DNA of 35,487 nt from a virus. The notes below the pieces were generated by a model. That model made no database searches. It saw only the letters and a list, made by a program, of their open reading frames with translations, and had not been told where the DNA came from. Positions 1 through 7,011 of the stretch are shown piece by piece. The stretch lies in IMG/VR virus record IMGVR_UViG_3300023179_000284, positions 1-35,487 of that record; one strand, 5' to 3'. Position numbers and translations under genes: made by a program. Each line of letters opens with the position of its first letter. Positions within the stretch are counted from its first letter, which is position 1.

Positions 1-2
1 GA

Positions 3-122
3 TTACAGTCTCGCGCTCCGGCATACAACGACCCGCCTTGCATGGCGGTGCACTACGACACCTATGGGAGGTTATTGTTTACACGTTTTATATTTAAGGA
101 CGGTACGTGGAGGGACGCATGA
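3..122 (+). CDS. Possible C-terminal end of an unknown protein cut by the window edge
   Basis: This frame is open from the left edge to a TGA at 120-122. The last residues read ...YGRLLFTRFIFKDGTWRDA, with ordinary amino-acid composition. The TGA overlaps the ATG of the next gene at 119 in an ATGA junction, the usual translational coupling of this phage. Another frame is also open from base 1 to 336, so the choice rests on the ATGA overlap and composition only. No family is recognised. Confidence 0.35.
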   Translation, partial: LQSRAPAYNDPPCMAVHYDTYGRLLFTRFIFKDGTWRDA

Positions 123-460
123 GCATGAGCATTGTGCGGTTGAGGATCAAAGCGAAAGAGGACCGTGGACAGGCTTGTCTCAAATATATGGAGACACGAA
201 CCTCACCCGTCACGCTGAAAGATTTGGCAAGCAAGCTGGGTATGACAACGAAATCTATATCCAATTCACTGATGCCTCTATTAGATCAAGGACTAATCAA
301 GCGCGAACTTGTGAAGCGTCAGTCCGTTATTTCTAACAAGCCAGGGTGGGCGTACGGCTACGTCGTCGCAGAAAAGAAAGACAAGGTGAAGAAAACCAGA
401 AAACCTAAGTTCCAATCCCACGACCCATTCAACATAACAAGGAGCAATGCGAATGTATGA
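119..460 (+). CDS. Small winged-helix DNA-binding protein
   Basis: This 113-residue protein looks like a transcriptional regulator. Residues about 18-66 have the pattern of a winged helix-turn-helix of the MarR/replication-initiator type: a first helix (ACLKYMETR), a helix-turn-helix (VTLKDLASKLGMTTKSISNSLMPLLDQGLI), then a basic strand (KRELVKR). The C-terminus is basic and likely disordered. The ATG at 119 is preferred over the GTG at 107, because GGAGG at 109-113 sits five bases before it. Its stop overlaps the next gene. Being at the head of the arm with other regulators, it could act on phage promoters, but no target is shown. Confidence 0.7.
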   Translation: MSMSIVRLRIKAKEDRGQACLKYMETRTSPVTLKDLASKLGMTTKSISNSLMPLLDQGLIKRELVKRQSVISNKPGWAYGYVVAEKKDKVKKTRKPKFQSHDPFNITRSNANV

Positions 461-755
461 AAGGTTGAAAACACTCGACGATCGAATAACGTTTGAAGTT
501 CAGGTGAGCATGCTGCCTACACATACACAAGAACCTACAGCAAACCACTGGGTCATTCTACGTTTGCTACGAGTGATCGCAGCTAACTACGGCATAGCCG
601 ACCTGACTAACGCACAGCTCGCCGACTACCAAAGATCAATCACGTACTTACAAAAAACGGTGGGGCCGCTAGGGTTTGCGGAGATGATTAATAAACTAAA
701 CAAGGAAGCAAAAGGAGCAAAACATGAACGAGTATCGCGTAGACGTAAAGGTTAG
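453..755 (+). CDS. Hypothetical protein, about 100 residues
   Basis: A mostly helical 100-residue protein with no recognised family. The middle (NHWVILRLLRVIAANYGIADLTNAQLADYQRSI) looks like packed amphipathic helices and the C-terminus is very basic (HERVSRRRKG). The AAGGAG at 439-444 is eight bases from the ATG at 453 but only two from the ATG at 447, so 453 is preferred. It overlaps the end of the upstream winged-helix gene and the start of the downstream sigma-like gene by 32 bases, so it belongs to the same tightly coupled regulatory operon. Confidence 0.65.
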   Translation: MYERLKTLDDRITFEVQVSMLPTHTQEPTANHWVILRLLRVIAANYGIADLTNAQLADYQRSITYLQKTVGPLGFAEMINKLNKEAKGAKHERVSRRRKG

Positions 756-1317
756 AAACAATCTTATCCTGACTGCTATTACTAACGCAGGATATAAAAA
801 TATCTCGCAGTTCTGTGATGACAATGGGTTACTCAAGACTTCAATCTTTGCGCTTATAAACCTGAAAGAAACCCCTCTGCGTCAAGACGGGACGTTCACG
901 GCACAAGCACAAAAACTTATGGATGCACTGTGCGCACTGCCCGAGGACTTGTGGACACAGGATCAGATGTATTCATCACTGAACTCAAACCTCAAAAGCA
1001 TGACGATGAATGAAACGCAGCTAGAGATACTGACGTACGGTAATCCCATAGAACCAAAAACACTTGAAGACTTTGCCGAAACAACACAGATCAGAAAAGT
1101 GGTGAATGAAGTTCTAGATACGTTAACTCCCAGAGAAGCAAAAGTGTTGCGGCTGCGTAATGGTATGGAAGACAACTCTGAGGGTATGACGCTTGAAGAG
1201 GTTGCCGACAAATTCCATATAACCCGAGAACGCATACGACAGATAGAAGCTAAGGGCTTGCGCAAAATGCGAGAACGAGGGCGTGTGGAACTATTAAAAC
1301 CAATCATAGAAGAGTGA
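724..1317 (+). CDS. HTH plus sigma-70 region 4 regulatory protein
   Basis: A 197-residue protein joining two DNA-binding parts. Residues about 10-75 resemble a Cro/CI-type helix-turn-helix followed by an ALPEDLW motif. Residues about 131-185 are a clear sigma-70 region 4: LDTLTPREAKVLRLRNGM, then TLEEVADKFHITRERIRQIE with the recognition helix, then AKGLRKMR. No region 2 (the -10-binding and core-binding part) can be seen, and the protein is too short for a complete sigma factor. It may dock on the flap of host RNA polymerase or on -35 elements to redirect it to phage promoters; this is inference. The AGGAG before ATG 724 is well spaced. All promoters found here have extended -10 elements. 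Confidence 0.8.
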   Translation: MNEYRVDVKVRNNLILTAITNAGYKNISQFCDDNGLLKTSIFALINLKETPLRQDGTFTAQAQKLMDALCALPEDLWTQDQMYSSLNSNLKSMTMNETQLEILTYGNPIEPKTLEDFAETTQIRKVVNEVLDTLTPREAKVLRLRNGMEDNSEGMTLEEVADKFHITRERIRQIEAKGLRKMRERGRVELLKPIIEE

Positions 1318-1318
1318 T

Positions 1319-1564
1319 ATGAAACGTAAGACCACTAATATTTTTTTCCTTAGCTCTGAAAAAATACCTGATCTCAAAGAAGAAAAAACCTTTGATTACG
1401 ATGTCAAAACACCCACAGAGATAAAACGTAGGAAGTTTTGCTTTGTTGTATTAAGTGGAGAGCGATACCTTGCAGACATCATAACGGGTAGTTTGTATTC
1501 AACCACGACAGGTTATTGTATGAGCACTGAACAACTCAAAATAGTTGGAGGTATAAATGGGTAG
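1319..1564 (+). CDS. Hypothetical protein, 81 residues
   Basis: No family recognised. The protein has a basic N-terminus, an acidic stretch (LKEEKTFDYD) and a strand-rich middle (KFCFVVLSGERYLADIITGSLY), suggesting a small beta fold. Its ATG follows the previous stop by one base, and its end overlaps the next ATG (1557) by eight bases, so it fits the operon. The ribosome binding site is weak (GAAGAG). It is called real mainly because of the packing and the sensible composition. Confidence 0.6.
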   Translation: MKRKTTNIFFLSSEKIPDLKEEKTFDYDVKTPTEIKRRKFCFVVLSGERYLADIITGSLYSTTTGYCMSTEQLKIVGGING

Positions 1565-1721
1565 CCCACTATGGAAGTTCGCCATGCTCGCTGCATGGCT
1601 TGATGGGTACAGTGATGGACTGCCGGATCACTGTGAGATAGAAAAGGCTAAGACCAAGGAAGCATCAGCCTTACTGATGGAAGTGTACGAGGAACGTATG
1701 AGCAAGGAGGATAACAAGTGA
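1557..1721 (+). CDS. Small hypothetical protein, 54 residues
   Basis: This short gene begins MGSPLWKFAMLAAWLDGYSD and ends KEDNK. It has a strong GGAGG at 1547-1551, five bases before the ATG, overlaps the previous gene by eight bases, and its TGA overlaps the GTG start of the next gene (GTGA). It is acidic and helical, with no known family. The ribosome binding site and coupling on both sides are the evidence that it is real. Confidence 0.6.
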   Translation: MGSPLWKFAMLAAWLDGYSDGLPDHCEIEKAKTKEASALLMEVYEERMSKEDNK

Positions 1722-1891
1722 AATGCAAAGATCATCCTGATGCACCACACGGGTTTGATCGAAATGCTTCACATAGCTTACATAGGTATGTCTGCGAGTG
1801 TGAGTTTTGGGAACCCCCGTTAACACCAAAAGATTTTTTGCTTTCAAACTACAACGTTCGTGACATTTGTCAGGACAATGATGATTGGTAA
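1718..1891 (+). CDS. Small Cys/His-rich hypothetical protein, 57 residues
   Basis: The GTG start at 1718 is seven bases after GGAGG (1706-1710) and overlaps the previous stop as GTGA. The product begins MKCKDHPDAPHGFDRNASHS and has a CxC pair (VCECEF) plus several His residues, so a small metal-binding site is possible. It ends with an acidic tail (DNDDW). The palindrome at 1861-1872 lies inside its coding sequence, over codons for R-D-I-C-Q. No known family. Promoter P1 starts just after its stop. Confidence 0.55.
   Translation: MKCKDHPDAPHGFDRNASHSLHRYVCECEFWEPPLTPKDFLLSNYNVRDICQDNDDW
1861..1872. promoter_or_regulatory. Palindrome TGACATTTGTCA, copy 1
   Basis: First copy of the TGACA-WW-TGTCA palindrome family. 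It lies in the end of the 57-residue gene, 24 bases upstream of the -35 of promoter P1. An operator role is inferred from position and repetition. Confidence 0.6.
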
Positions 1892-1896
1892 AAAAT

Positions 1897-1925
1897 TTGA
1901 CTTACCTACTTTTTTGTGGTATAAT
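1897..1925 (+). promoter_or_regulatory. Promoter P1, extended -10 sigma70 type
   Basis: The -35 is TTGACT (1897-1902) and the -10 is TATAAT (1920-1925), with a 17-base spacer. A TG lies one base upstream of the -10 (TGGTATAAT), giving an extended -10. It sits in the only sizeable gap of this region, 112 bases, before the MoxR-like gene, and is flanked by two copies of the palindrome. The leader is about 75-80 bases. Confidence 0.85.
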
Positions 1926-1954
1926 ATAATATAGTCGTAAATGTATCTGTAGTA

Positions 1955-1965
1955 CCTGAGTCAGG
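1955..1965. repeat. Short palindrome CCTGAGTCAGG
   Basis: An 11-base inverted repeat in the P1 leader, ten bases before palindrome copy 2. It shares the CCTGA/TCAGG outer arms with some family members but not the TGACA/TGTCA core. It may be a degenerate site or form alternative RNA pairing with copy 2. Confidence 0.35.
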
Positions 1966-1974
1966 CGGGATTCC

Positions 1975-1986
1975 TGACAATTGTCA
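1975..1986. promoter_or_regulatory. Palindrome TGACAATTGTCA, copy 2
   Basis: A perfect 14-base palindrome when the flanks are included (CTGACAATTGTCAG, 1974-1987). It lies in the P1 leader, ending ten bases before the GAGGAG ribosome binding site of the MoxR-like gene, where it could act as an operator or as an RNA hairpin near the start. Confidence 0.65.
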
Positions 1987-2009
1987 GAAGTGATTAGAGG
2001 AGTTTGAAC

Positions 2010-3086
2010 ATGTCAGAAGTTTCTTTCGGTAAATCCATCACACTCAAGCAAGCAGCTATGCTTATCAAGCACAACCCCGAGACTAGGTTCCTGCTTCAAG
2101 GCGAGCCTGGGATCGGCAAGTCTTCATTGCTTGAGTCGATCGCTGCCGATCTGGATTGTGACTATGCGTATATTGACGTACCCAATATGGATTTGGGTGA
2201 CATCGCAATGCCTGTGGTCGATCACGAAACAAAGACGACGCGCTATTACCCGAACGCTCGCTTCAAGATTCACGAGAAGAAGCCCTTGGTCATCATGCTC
2301 GACGAGTTTACGAAGGGGGCCGAGCCGGTCAAGAACATGCTGCACCCCATGCTAGAGAAGAAGAATCCACGCTTGGGTGATCTGCCGCTACCTAAAGATG
2401 GGCCTCAGCAGACGATCGTGTTTCTCACGGGCAACTTGTCTTCCGACGGTGTGGGCGATAACTTGAAAGCGCATAGTCGTAACCGTATCGTGCCGCTAAC
2501 AATCAGCAAGCCCAATGCCGATGAGTGGATCGAGTGGGGTATCAACAACGGGATCGAGCCCGAGGTACTTGCTTGGGTCCGTCAGTTTCCTCAAGTGTTG
2601 GCAAGCTATCGTGATGGGGATCAATCCGAGAATCCGTACATCTACAACCCGAAAAAACCCCAAGCTGCGTTTGTATCGCCGCGCTCGCTTGAGACTGCTA
2701 GCTTCATCGTGCGTAGACGTAAGCATTTGGACGTTGACAGTTTGATCGCAGGTCTTAGTGGTGCGTTGGGCGAGGCAGGTTCGCGGGATATGCAAGCCTA
2801 TATTGATTTCTCTGACCAGCTATCGCCGTGGGAAGTGACGATCGCTCATCCTGATACGACTCCTGTACCTACGAGTGCAGGTGCTTGTGCCATTGTGGTG
2901 TTTGGTGCAATCGCTCGCATCACTAAGGACACGATCGGTCCATTCATGCAGTACTTGGAGCGGTTCGAGCCCGAGTGGCAAGCTGTGTTCGCAATCAATG
3001 TAGCCAAGACTCCAAGCAAGCAGAGCATTGCTTTTTCGAGTAAAGCGTTTGCTGCGTGGGTCGCTAAGAACCAAGACCTTTTGTGA
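2010..3086 (+). CDS. MoxR-like AAA+ ATPase
   Basis: A 358-residue AAA+ ATPase. Walker A is GEPGIGKS (residues 31-38), Walker B is LVIMLDE (93-99), and a sensor-1-like FLTGN is near 138-142. MoxR-type ATPases act as ring-shaped remodelers, usually with a von Willebrand A (VWA) partner. Here a VWA protein follows one gene later, which supports the call. The ATG at 2010 has GAGGAG seven bases upstream; an in-frame TTG at 2004 is only one base from it and is not used. First gene of the P1 unit. Its target is unknown; a role in remodelling a host or phage complex is inferred from the family. Confidence 0.9.
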   Translation: MSEVSFGKSITLKQAAMLIKHNPETRFLLQGEPGIGKSSLLESIAADLDCDYAYIDVPNMDLGDIAMPVVDHETKTTRYYPNARFKIHEKKPLVIMLDEFTKGAEPVKNMLHPMLEKKNPRLGDLPLPKDGPQQTIVFLTGNLSSDGVGDNLKAHSRNRIVPLTISKPNADEWIEWGINNGIEPEVLAWVRQFPQVLASYRDGDQSENPYIYNPKKPQAAFVSPRSLETASFIVRRRKHLDVDSLIAGLSGALGEAGSRDMQAYIDFSDQLSPWEVTIAHPDTTPVPTSAGACAIVVFGAIARITKDTIGPFMQYLERFEPEWQAVFAINVAKTPSKQSIAFSSKAFAAWVAKNQDLL

Positions 3087-3112
3087 GAAAACAGAAGATA
3101 TAACCAACGAGC

Positions 3113-3124
3113 TGACAAATGTCA
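3113..3124. promoter_or_regulatory. Palindrome TGACAAATGTCA, copy 3
   Basis: Sits in the gap between the MoxR-like gene and the next gene, just before its AAGGA ribosome binding site. The flanks extend it to CTGAC-AAAT-GTCAG, which in RNA could form a five-base stem with a four-base loop. Confidence 0.6.
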
Positions 3125-3140
3125 GGGAAGGAAATTGAAT

Positions 3141-3440
3141 GTGTACGCACCAATAAAAATAAAAAACTGGGACGATATACCGCACGAGTGGTTGCCTGTG
3201 TTTGATGTGGTTAGGCGTTTACATGGTTACTACTCTGTTGACCTGGAGAAGAGAGCTTTCAATTTCAGTGAGCTTGCACCAGCGTATCGGTTAAAACTTT
3301 TCAGGTTCCGCAGAGCTACGGGTAAGAGAGAGCTAATCAATGTGTTTGAAGATACGCACGAGGCGTTAGCCATACTGTTATTGTTACAAGGTGTAGTCGA
3401 AGACGAAATCAAGGAGTTGAACAATGAACGAAGAACGTAA
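3141..3440 (+). CDS. Hypothetical protein, 99 residues
   Basis: No family recognised. It starts MYAPIKIKNWDDIPHEWLPV and has a charged helical middle (APAYRLKLFRFRRATGKRELINVF) followed by a hydrophobic helix (HEALAILLLLQGVVEDEI). The GTG at 3141 is eight bases after AAGGA and is preferred over a TTG at 3135. It lies between the MoxR-like and VWA genes and overlaps the VWA gene by 17 bases, so it may be an accessory of that pair. Confidence 0.65.
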   Translation: MYAPIKIKNWDDIPHEWLPVFDVVRRLHGYYSVDLEKRAFNFSELAPAYRLKLFRFRRATGKRELINVFEDTHEALAILLLLQGVVEDEIKELNNERRT

Positions 3441-4629
3441 ATTGAAGAAGGCGAAGATCTCGCTCATGCGTGATCCTCGGTTCGCACTGTGGCAAGGCAT
3501 CATGATGGTGGGTAAGACAATTGTCAGCGATGACATCCCCACTGCTGCGACGAACGGACGCGACGAAATCTATGGTCGCAAGTTTATTAAAGAGCTATCC
3601 GAGCAGGAGCTTAACTTTGTGGTCTTGCACGAGAACCTGCACAAGGCGTTTCGGCATCTAACCACATGGCGCAAGCTGTTTGATGAAGATAGGAACCTGG
3701 CTAATGCTGCTTGCGACTACGTCATTAATCTCAAGCTGAGAGACATGGATCCTTCTGGGCGTACGTTGAAGTTTCCTACGTTCAAGGAAGGTAAGTATGC
3801 GGATAAAGAGATGGGTCTGGTCGATGAACGCTTTCGCAACATGCACGTTAAGCAGGTGTTCGACATTCTGAAGCAGGAGAGAAAGGCTCGCGGCGGTGGT
3901 GATGGTGATGGGCCGATGGGGTTCGATGAGCATGATTGGGGTGGCGCGAAAGAGATGACTGAGGAAGAGAAGCAGCAACTTTCTCGCGAGATCGACCAAG
4001 CACTACGTCAGGGGCAGATGGCTGCGCAGAAGATTGCAGGTAAGGGCGCAGGTGGTATCGACCGTGACATTCAGGAGATGCTCGACCCCAAGTTGGATTG
4101 GCGCGAAGTGCTGCGTGAGTTTGTGAAATCAACCTGCCACGCGAAAGATGCGAGTAGCTGGCGCAAAGTAAATAGGAGGTACTTGAGTACGGGTGTGTAC
4201 ATGCCGACGTTGATCGGCGAGAAGGTGGGTCACTTGGTAGTTGCAGTCGATACGTCAGGGTCAATACAAGGTACAGAGCTTGCCGAGTTCCTTGGTGAGA
4301 TTAAGGGTATCGCAGAAGAAGTAACTCCCGAGCGTGTGGACTTATTGTATTGGGACAACGCTGTTGCTGCGCACGAGGAGTATGAGCTGTCGAACGTGGA
4401 CTCGATCATTACATCAACTAAACCTCGCGGGGGTGGTGGCACTTCGCCTTCGTGTGTATCGGCTTACTTAAAGGAGAAGAACATTGTTCCGGAATGCGTG
4501 GTGGTATTCACAGATGGGTACGTGGGTTCGGACTGGGGTTCTGATTGGAGTGCTCCGCTGCTATGGGTTATCACGCAGAACGCCTCGGCTGTGGCAGAGC
4601 ATGGCAAGACAATTCATATGCCTCACTGA
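3424..4629 (+). CDS. VWA protein with putative metallopeptidase domain (DUF2201-like)
   Basis: A 401-residue protein with the two-part architecture of DUF2201 proteins. The N-terminal part carries a zinc-peptidase-like HENLH (residues 69-73). The C-terminal part is a von Willebrand A fold with a MIDAS metal site: DTSGS (276-280), GGGGTSPS and a downstream VVFTDGY. A charged, Gly-rich linker (near residue 155) separates them. MoxR ATPases and VWA proteins commonly work as pairs; the VWA part binds partners through the metal site and the ATPase remodels them. AAGGAG precedes ATG 3424. Whether the HENLH site is catalytic is unknown. Confidence 0.88.
   Translation: MNEERKLKKAKISLMRDPRFALWQGIMMVGKTIVSDDIPTAATNGRDEIYGRKFIKELSEQELNFVVLHENLHKAFRHLTTWRKLFDEDRNLANAACDYVINLKLRDMDPSGRTLKFPTFKEGKYADKEMGLVDERFRNMHVKQVFDILKQERKARGGGDGDGPMGFDEHDWGGAKEMTEEEKQQLSREIDQALRQGQMAAQKIAGKGAGGIDRDIQEMLDPKLDWREVLREFVKSTCHAKDASSWRKVNRRYLSTGVYMPTLIGEKVGHLVVAVDTSGSIQGTELAEFLGEIKGIAEEVTPERVDLLYWDNAVAAHEEYELSNVDSIITSTKPRGGGGTSPSCVSAYLKEKNIVPECVVVFTDGYVGSDWGSDWSAPLLWVITQNASAVAEHGKTIHMPH
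3515..3526. promoter_or_regulatory. Near-copy of the palindrome (AGACAATTGTCA), copy 4
   Basis: One mismatch to the TGACA-WW-TGTCA core, inside the VWA coding sequence about 90 bases from its start. It could be a weak site or chance. Confidence 0.3.
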
Positions 4630-4645
4630 TAGATGGAGAGAGAAG

Positions 4646-4894
4646 ATGATCGTTATTAACCTTGGGTATTCAGCAAACTATGTAGTTAACAAGGAAGATG
4701 CAATGACGTTGATCGGCATCCTTGAACGTGCTTTGGTGTGGGAAGAGAAGTATGTGTCGAAAGACAACTCAGCAACGGGTAAGTCGCACTACTTGTATCA
4801 CGCTTACCCTAGCGAAAATATGCCGAGCATGAAGATTGTCCCCAACGATTTGTATGACATGGCGAAACTAGCAGGTAAGCCAATCGGTGAGTAG
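4646..4894 (+). CDS. Hypothetical protein, 82 residues
   Basis: No family recognised. The ATG at 4646 follows a purine-rich GGAGAGAGAAG tract shortly after the VWA stop. The product starts MIVINLGYSANYVVNKEDAM and is a mixed alpha/beta small protein with a central YLYHAYPSENMPSMKIV. The longer frame reaching back to 4484 is a shadow over the VWA gene. It sits between the VWA and DUF3150-like genes. Confidence 0.65.
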   Translation: MIVINLGYSANYVVNKEDAMTLIGILERALVWEEKYVSKDNSATGKSHYLYHAYPSENMPSMKIVPNDLYDMAKLAGKPIGE

Positions 4895-4902
4895 TTCAAA
4901 GC

Positions 4903-4914
4903 TGACATTTGTCA
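4903..4914. promoter_or_regulatory. Palindrome TGACATTTGTCA, copy 5
   Basis: Lies in the 52-base gap before the DUF3150-like gene. Flanks give CTGAC-ATTT-GTCAG (4902-4915). No convincing promoter accompanies it. Confidence 0.6.
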
Positions 4915-4946
4915 GGTTGTTAAATCAGTGTAATTAGGAGAATGAG

Positions 4947-5810
4947 ATGAGCATTAGTGCTTCAGCAGTATTGGTAGAACTTAACATCAGTGTGTGGCCC
5001 GCCTCGAAGATCGACAAGGAGGTCACTGAGCGTACTAACAAAGATGCGGCTGCTGTGTCCGACGCATCACAAACCAAGAAGAACCTGTTTGCAGGTACGT
5101 CGCTACGCAAAGACATCGAGAAGTACGCAGCGCGTATCCGTTTGTACCACAACCTCCACACCCTCCCGTGGGCAGATAAAGGTGAGCGCCTTCTGCCGAC
5201 CAAGATGTTCATGGACTACAAGATAAGCATGACGACGTTCAAGGACACGTTCGAGGACATGTGCGAAGAATTTTTCAATGCGTACCCTGCACTAGTTGCG
5301 CAAGCTCCACTTAATTTGGGTAAGTTGTATCGGGCCGAGGACTATCCCCCGCTCGAAGAGGTACGTCAGAAGTTTGGGTTCCGTCAGGCGATTAGTCCGT
5401 TACCCGAGTCGGGTGACTTTCGTTTAGACGTTCCGTCGAATGACTTGATAGAGATGCAATCAGAGTACGAGGCGAAGTTTCAAGAGCGTCTTGCCGATGC
5501 GATGCAAGCTCCTTGGCAGCGGCTGCACACCATGCTGACTAATATTTCTACCAAGTTAACGGATACGAAAGAAGAGGAAGTAGAAGGCAAGAGCAAGCGT
5601 TACCACGACTCCCTAGTGATGAATGCGCTAGACCTCTGCTCGCTGCTGACTAAGTTGAATGTGACTAACGATCCGAAACTGGAAGAGGCTCGCAGACAGT
5701 TGGAGATTGCCATGACGCAAACGAACATAGAGGCAATCAAAGACAGCCCGAACGAGCGGGAAGTTGTGAAGTCTCGCGTAGATGCAATCCTTAACAAGTT
5801 TTCCTGGTAA
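4947..5810 (+). CDS. DUF3150-like protein, partner of the MoxR/VWA pair
   Basis: A 287-residue helical protein. The N-terminal pattern (LVELNISVWPASKIDKEVTE..., then KKNLFAG, then HTLPWADKGERLLP, then EFFNAYPALV, AEDYPPLEEVRQKFGF and GDFRLDVP) matches my memory of the DUF3150 family, which has no known function. It has no catalytic motif that I can see; the C-terminal half is coiled-coil-like. AGGAG precedes the ATG. Its place after MoxR-like and VWA genes suggests a third component or substrate adaptor of that system; this is inference from neighbourhood. Confidence 0.75.
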   Translation: MSISASAVLVELNISVWPASKIDKEVTERTNKDAAAVSDASQTKKNLFAGTSLRKDIEKYAARIRLYHNLHTLPWADKGERLLPTKMFMDYKISMTTFKDTFEDMCEEFFNAYPALVAQAPLNLGKLYRAEDYPPLEEVRQKFGFRQAISPLPESGDFRLDVPSNDLIEMQSEYEAKFQERLADAMQAPWQRLHTMLTNISTKLTDTKEEEVEGKSKRYHDSLVMNALDLCSLLTKLNVTNDPKLEEARRQLEIAMTQTNIEAIKDSPNEREVVKSRVDAILNKFSW

Positions 5811-5819
5811 GAGGGCATG

Positions 5820-6740
5820 ATGAATAACTTACTTGATAAGCCTAACGTACGTCTTAGTATTGGGTTAGCGTCGCAGCACCCTGGGATCGTTCTACTTGCA
5901 GATAAGGCAGAATGTACAGGTGGGCGCGAAGTAATCCATAACATGCTGATCGACATGTTGAACGAGCTGCGCAAAGAGAAACCCACATGGCATTTTGTGA
6001 TTAACAAGATAAATTCATTCGATATTCCAGGTGTTCATTTGATTGGGTCGTTTGATATTGAGTACCAAGGGGGCATCCTTGGTACTGTCAACATAACAGC
6101 AAGAAGGTCTGGGTACAGCTACGTGAATGTATATGCGATCAGCAACGACAGGATTGAGAAAAGCTACGAGCGAAATAGCGATTACAAAACTCAAGACTTG
6201 AAGCGAGCTGTTGCGCGTATCCGTAAAACCTTTTTCCCAATTACACCGTTGGAAAACTTAGCGGAGGCTATGAAAGGTGCAAGGACTCAAGCGCAGCAAT
6301 TATCGTGGGATGCGGGTGGAGAGTTAGAAAGCAAGAAAAATAGTGTCGAGAAGCTAGCCAAAGAGTTTATTGTAGGTGTTGGGTGGCCTTTGTTTCTTGA
6401 ATACGTGCATAGCGATAGCATATCCCCCGCAGAAAGGAAAAAAATACTAGATAACCTCACTGTTCAGGTAGAGCTGCAAGAGAGGAAAGATGCTATTACA
6501 AAAATACATGATGCAGTTGATGGTAACGAGTGCACGATTGTTATCAGGACCGCGCATGAGAATTATATTGTCTGTGGTATGGGTAGACAGGACTATGTGT
6601 TCAAGACCGATGCAGAACTTGACGAGGGGATGAGAATGAAACTAGGTCTGCTCAAGCTAGTAGATAAGGGCGCTCTGATAAGTGACGTAGGTATTAGAGT
6701 GAACGAGACTACGTTTGCGTTGACAAACGAGGTACAATAA
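5820..6740 (+). CDS. Hypothetical protein, 306 residues
   Basis: No family recognised. The N-terminal half contains several beta strands (IPGVHLIGSFDIEYQGGILG, then VNITARRSGYSYVNVYAISN), and the C-terminal half is helical with a final strand-rich part (CTIVIRTAHENYIVCGMGRQ). It starts MNNLLDKPNVRLSIGLASQHPG. Two ATGs are adjacent at 5817 and 5820; GAGGG (5811-5815) is nearer a usable distance to the second. It follows the DUF3150-like gene by nine bases and precedes the next gene by one base, so it belongs to the same transcription unit. Confidence 0.75.
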   Translation: MNNLLDKPNVRLSIGLASQHPGIVLLADKAECTGGREVIHNMLIDMLNELRKEKPTWHFVINKINSFDIPGVHLIGSFDIEYQGGILGTVNITARRSGYSYVNVYAISNDRIEKSYERNSDYKTQDLKRAVARIRKTFFPITPLENLAEAMKGARTQAQQLSWDAGGELESKKNSVEKLAKEFIVGVGWPLFLEYVHSDSISPAERKKILDNLTVQVELQERKDAITKIHDAVDGNECTIVIRTAHENYIVCGMGRQDYVFKTDAELDEGMRMKLGLLKLVDKGALISDVGIRVNETTFALTNEVQ

Positions 6741-6741
6741 A

Positions 6742-7011
6742 ATGTCTGAACACAATGTTACAGTTAGATCTAACCCACACTTTAGAAAACGAGATGATGG
6801 GGGGCCGTTTATTCTAAGCGACCCGAGGTTTAGGTACGTGCCTTCAGCCGCTACTGATATTAGAGAATCCTGGAAGCGGTATGGTTGGACGCCCATAGAA
6901 CAAAGGAATGGAGCAGAACATGAAGCCCCAAAAGTCCCGTTTTCAGGCAGTGCCTTGCGACTATCCGGAGGGGGAGAATATAAAGACTCGGAAGAAGGGA
7001 TTGATAACTGA
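6742..7011 (+). CDS. Hypothetical protein with long overlap into the next gene
   Basis: An 89-residue frame starting MSEHNVTVRSNPHFRKRDDG. The first 55 residues look natural (FILSDPRFRYVPSAATDIRESWKRYGWTPI). The last 34 (after EQRN) run over the next gene in another frame and are Gly/Ser/Glu-rich, so they may be passenger sequence. Either the two genes truly overlap by 92 bases or one indel has moved this gene's stop. No family recognised. Confidence 0.5.
   Translation: MSEHNVTVRSNPHFRKRDDGGPFILSDPRFRYVPSAATDIRESWKRYGWTPIEQRNGAEHEAPKVPFSGSALRLSGGGEYKDSEEGIDN

Noticed and set aside
64-336. Open frame of 90 residues at the left edge
   Set aside because: It overlaps the winged-helix gene in another frame, has no ribosome binding site of note, and the composition is unlike a protein (many His, Arg, Thr in odd runs).
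3848-4264. Leftward frame of 138 residues opposite the VWA gene
   Set aside because: It is a shadow of the VWA coding sequence; Ser/Pro/His-rich translation with no motif.
4484-4645. Upstream extension of the 82-residue gene
   Set aside because: It lies over the well-supported C-terminal VWA domain in another frame; the ATG at 4646 has its own purine-rich site.
4909-4933. Possible promoter TTGTCA-16-TAATTA before the DUF3150-like gene
   Set aside because: The -10 is poor and there is no extended TG; the -35-like part is just the right arm of palindrome copy 5.
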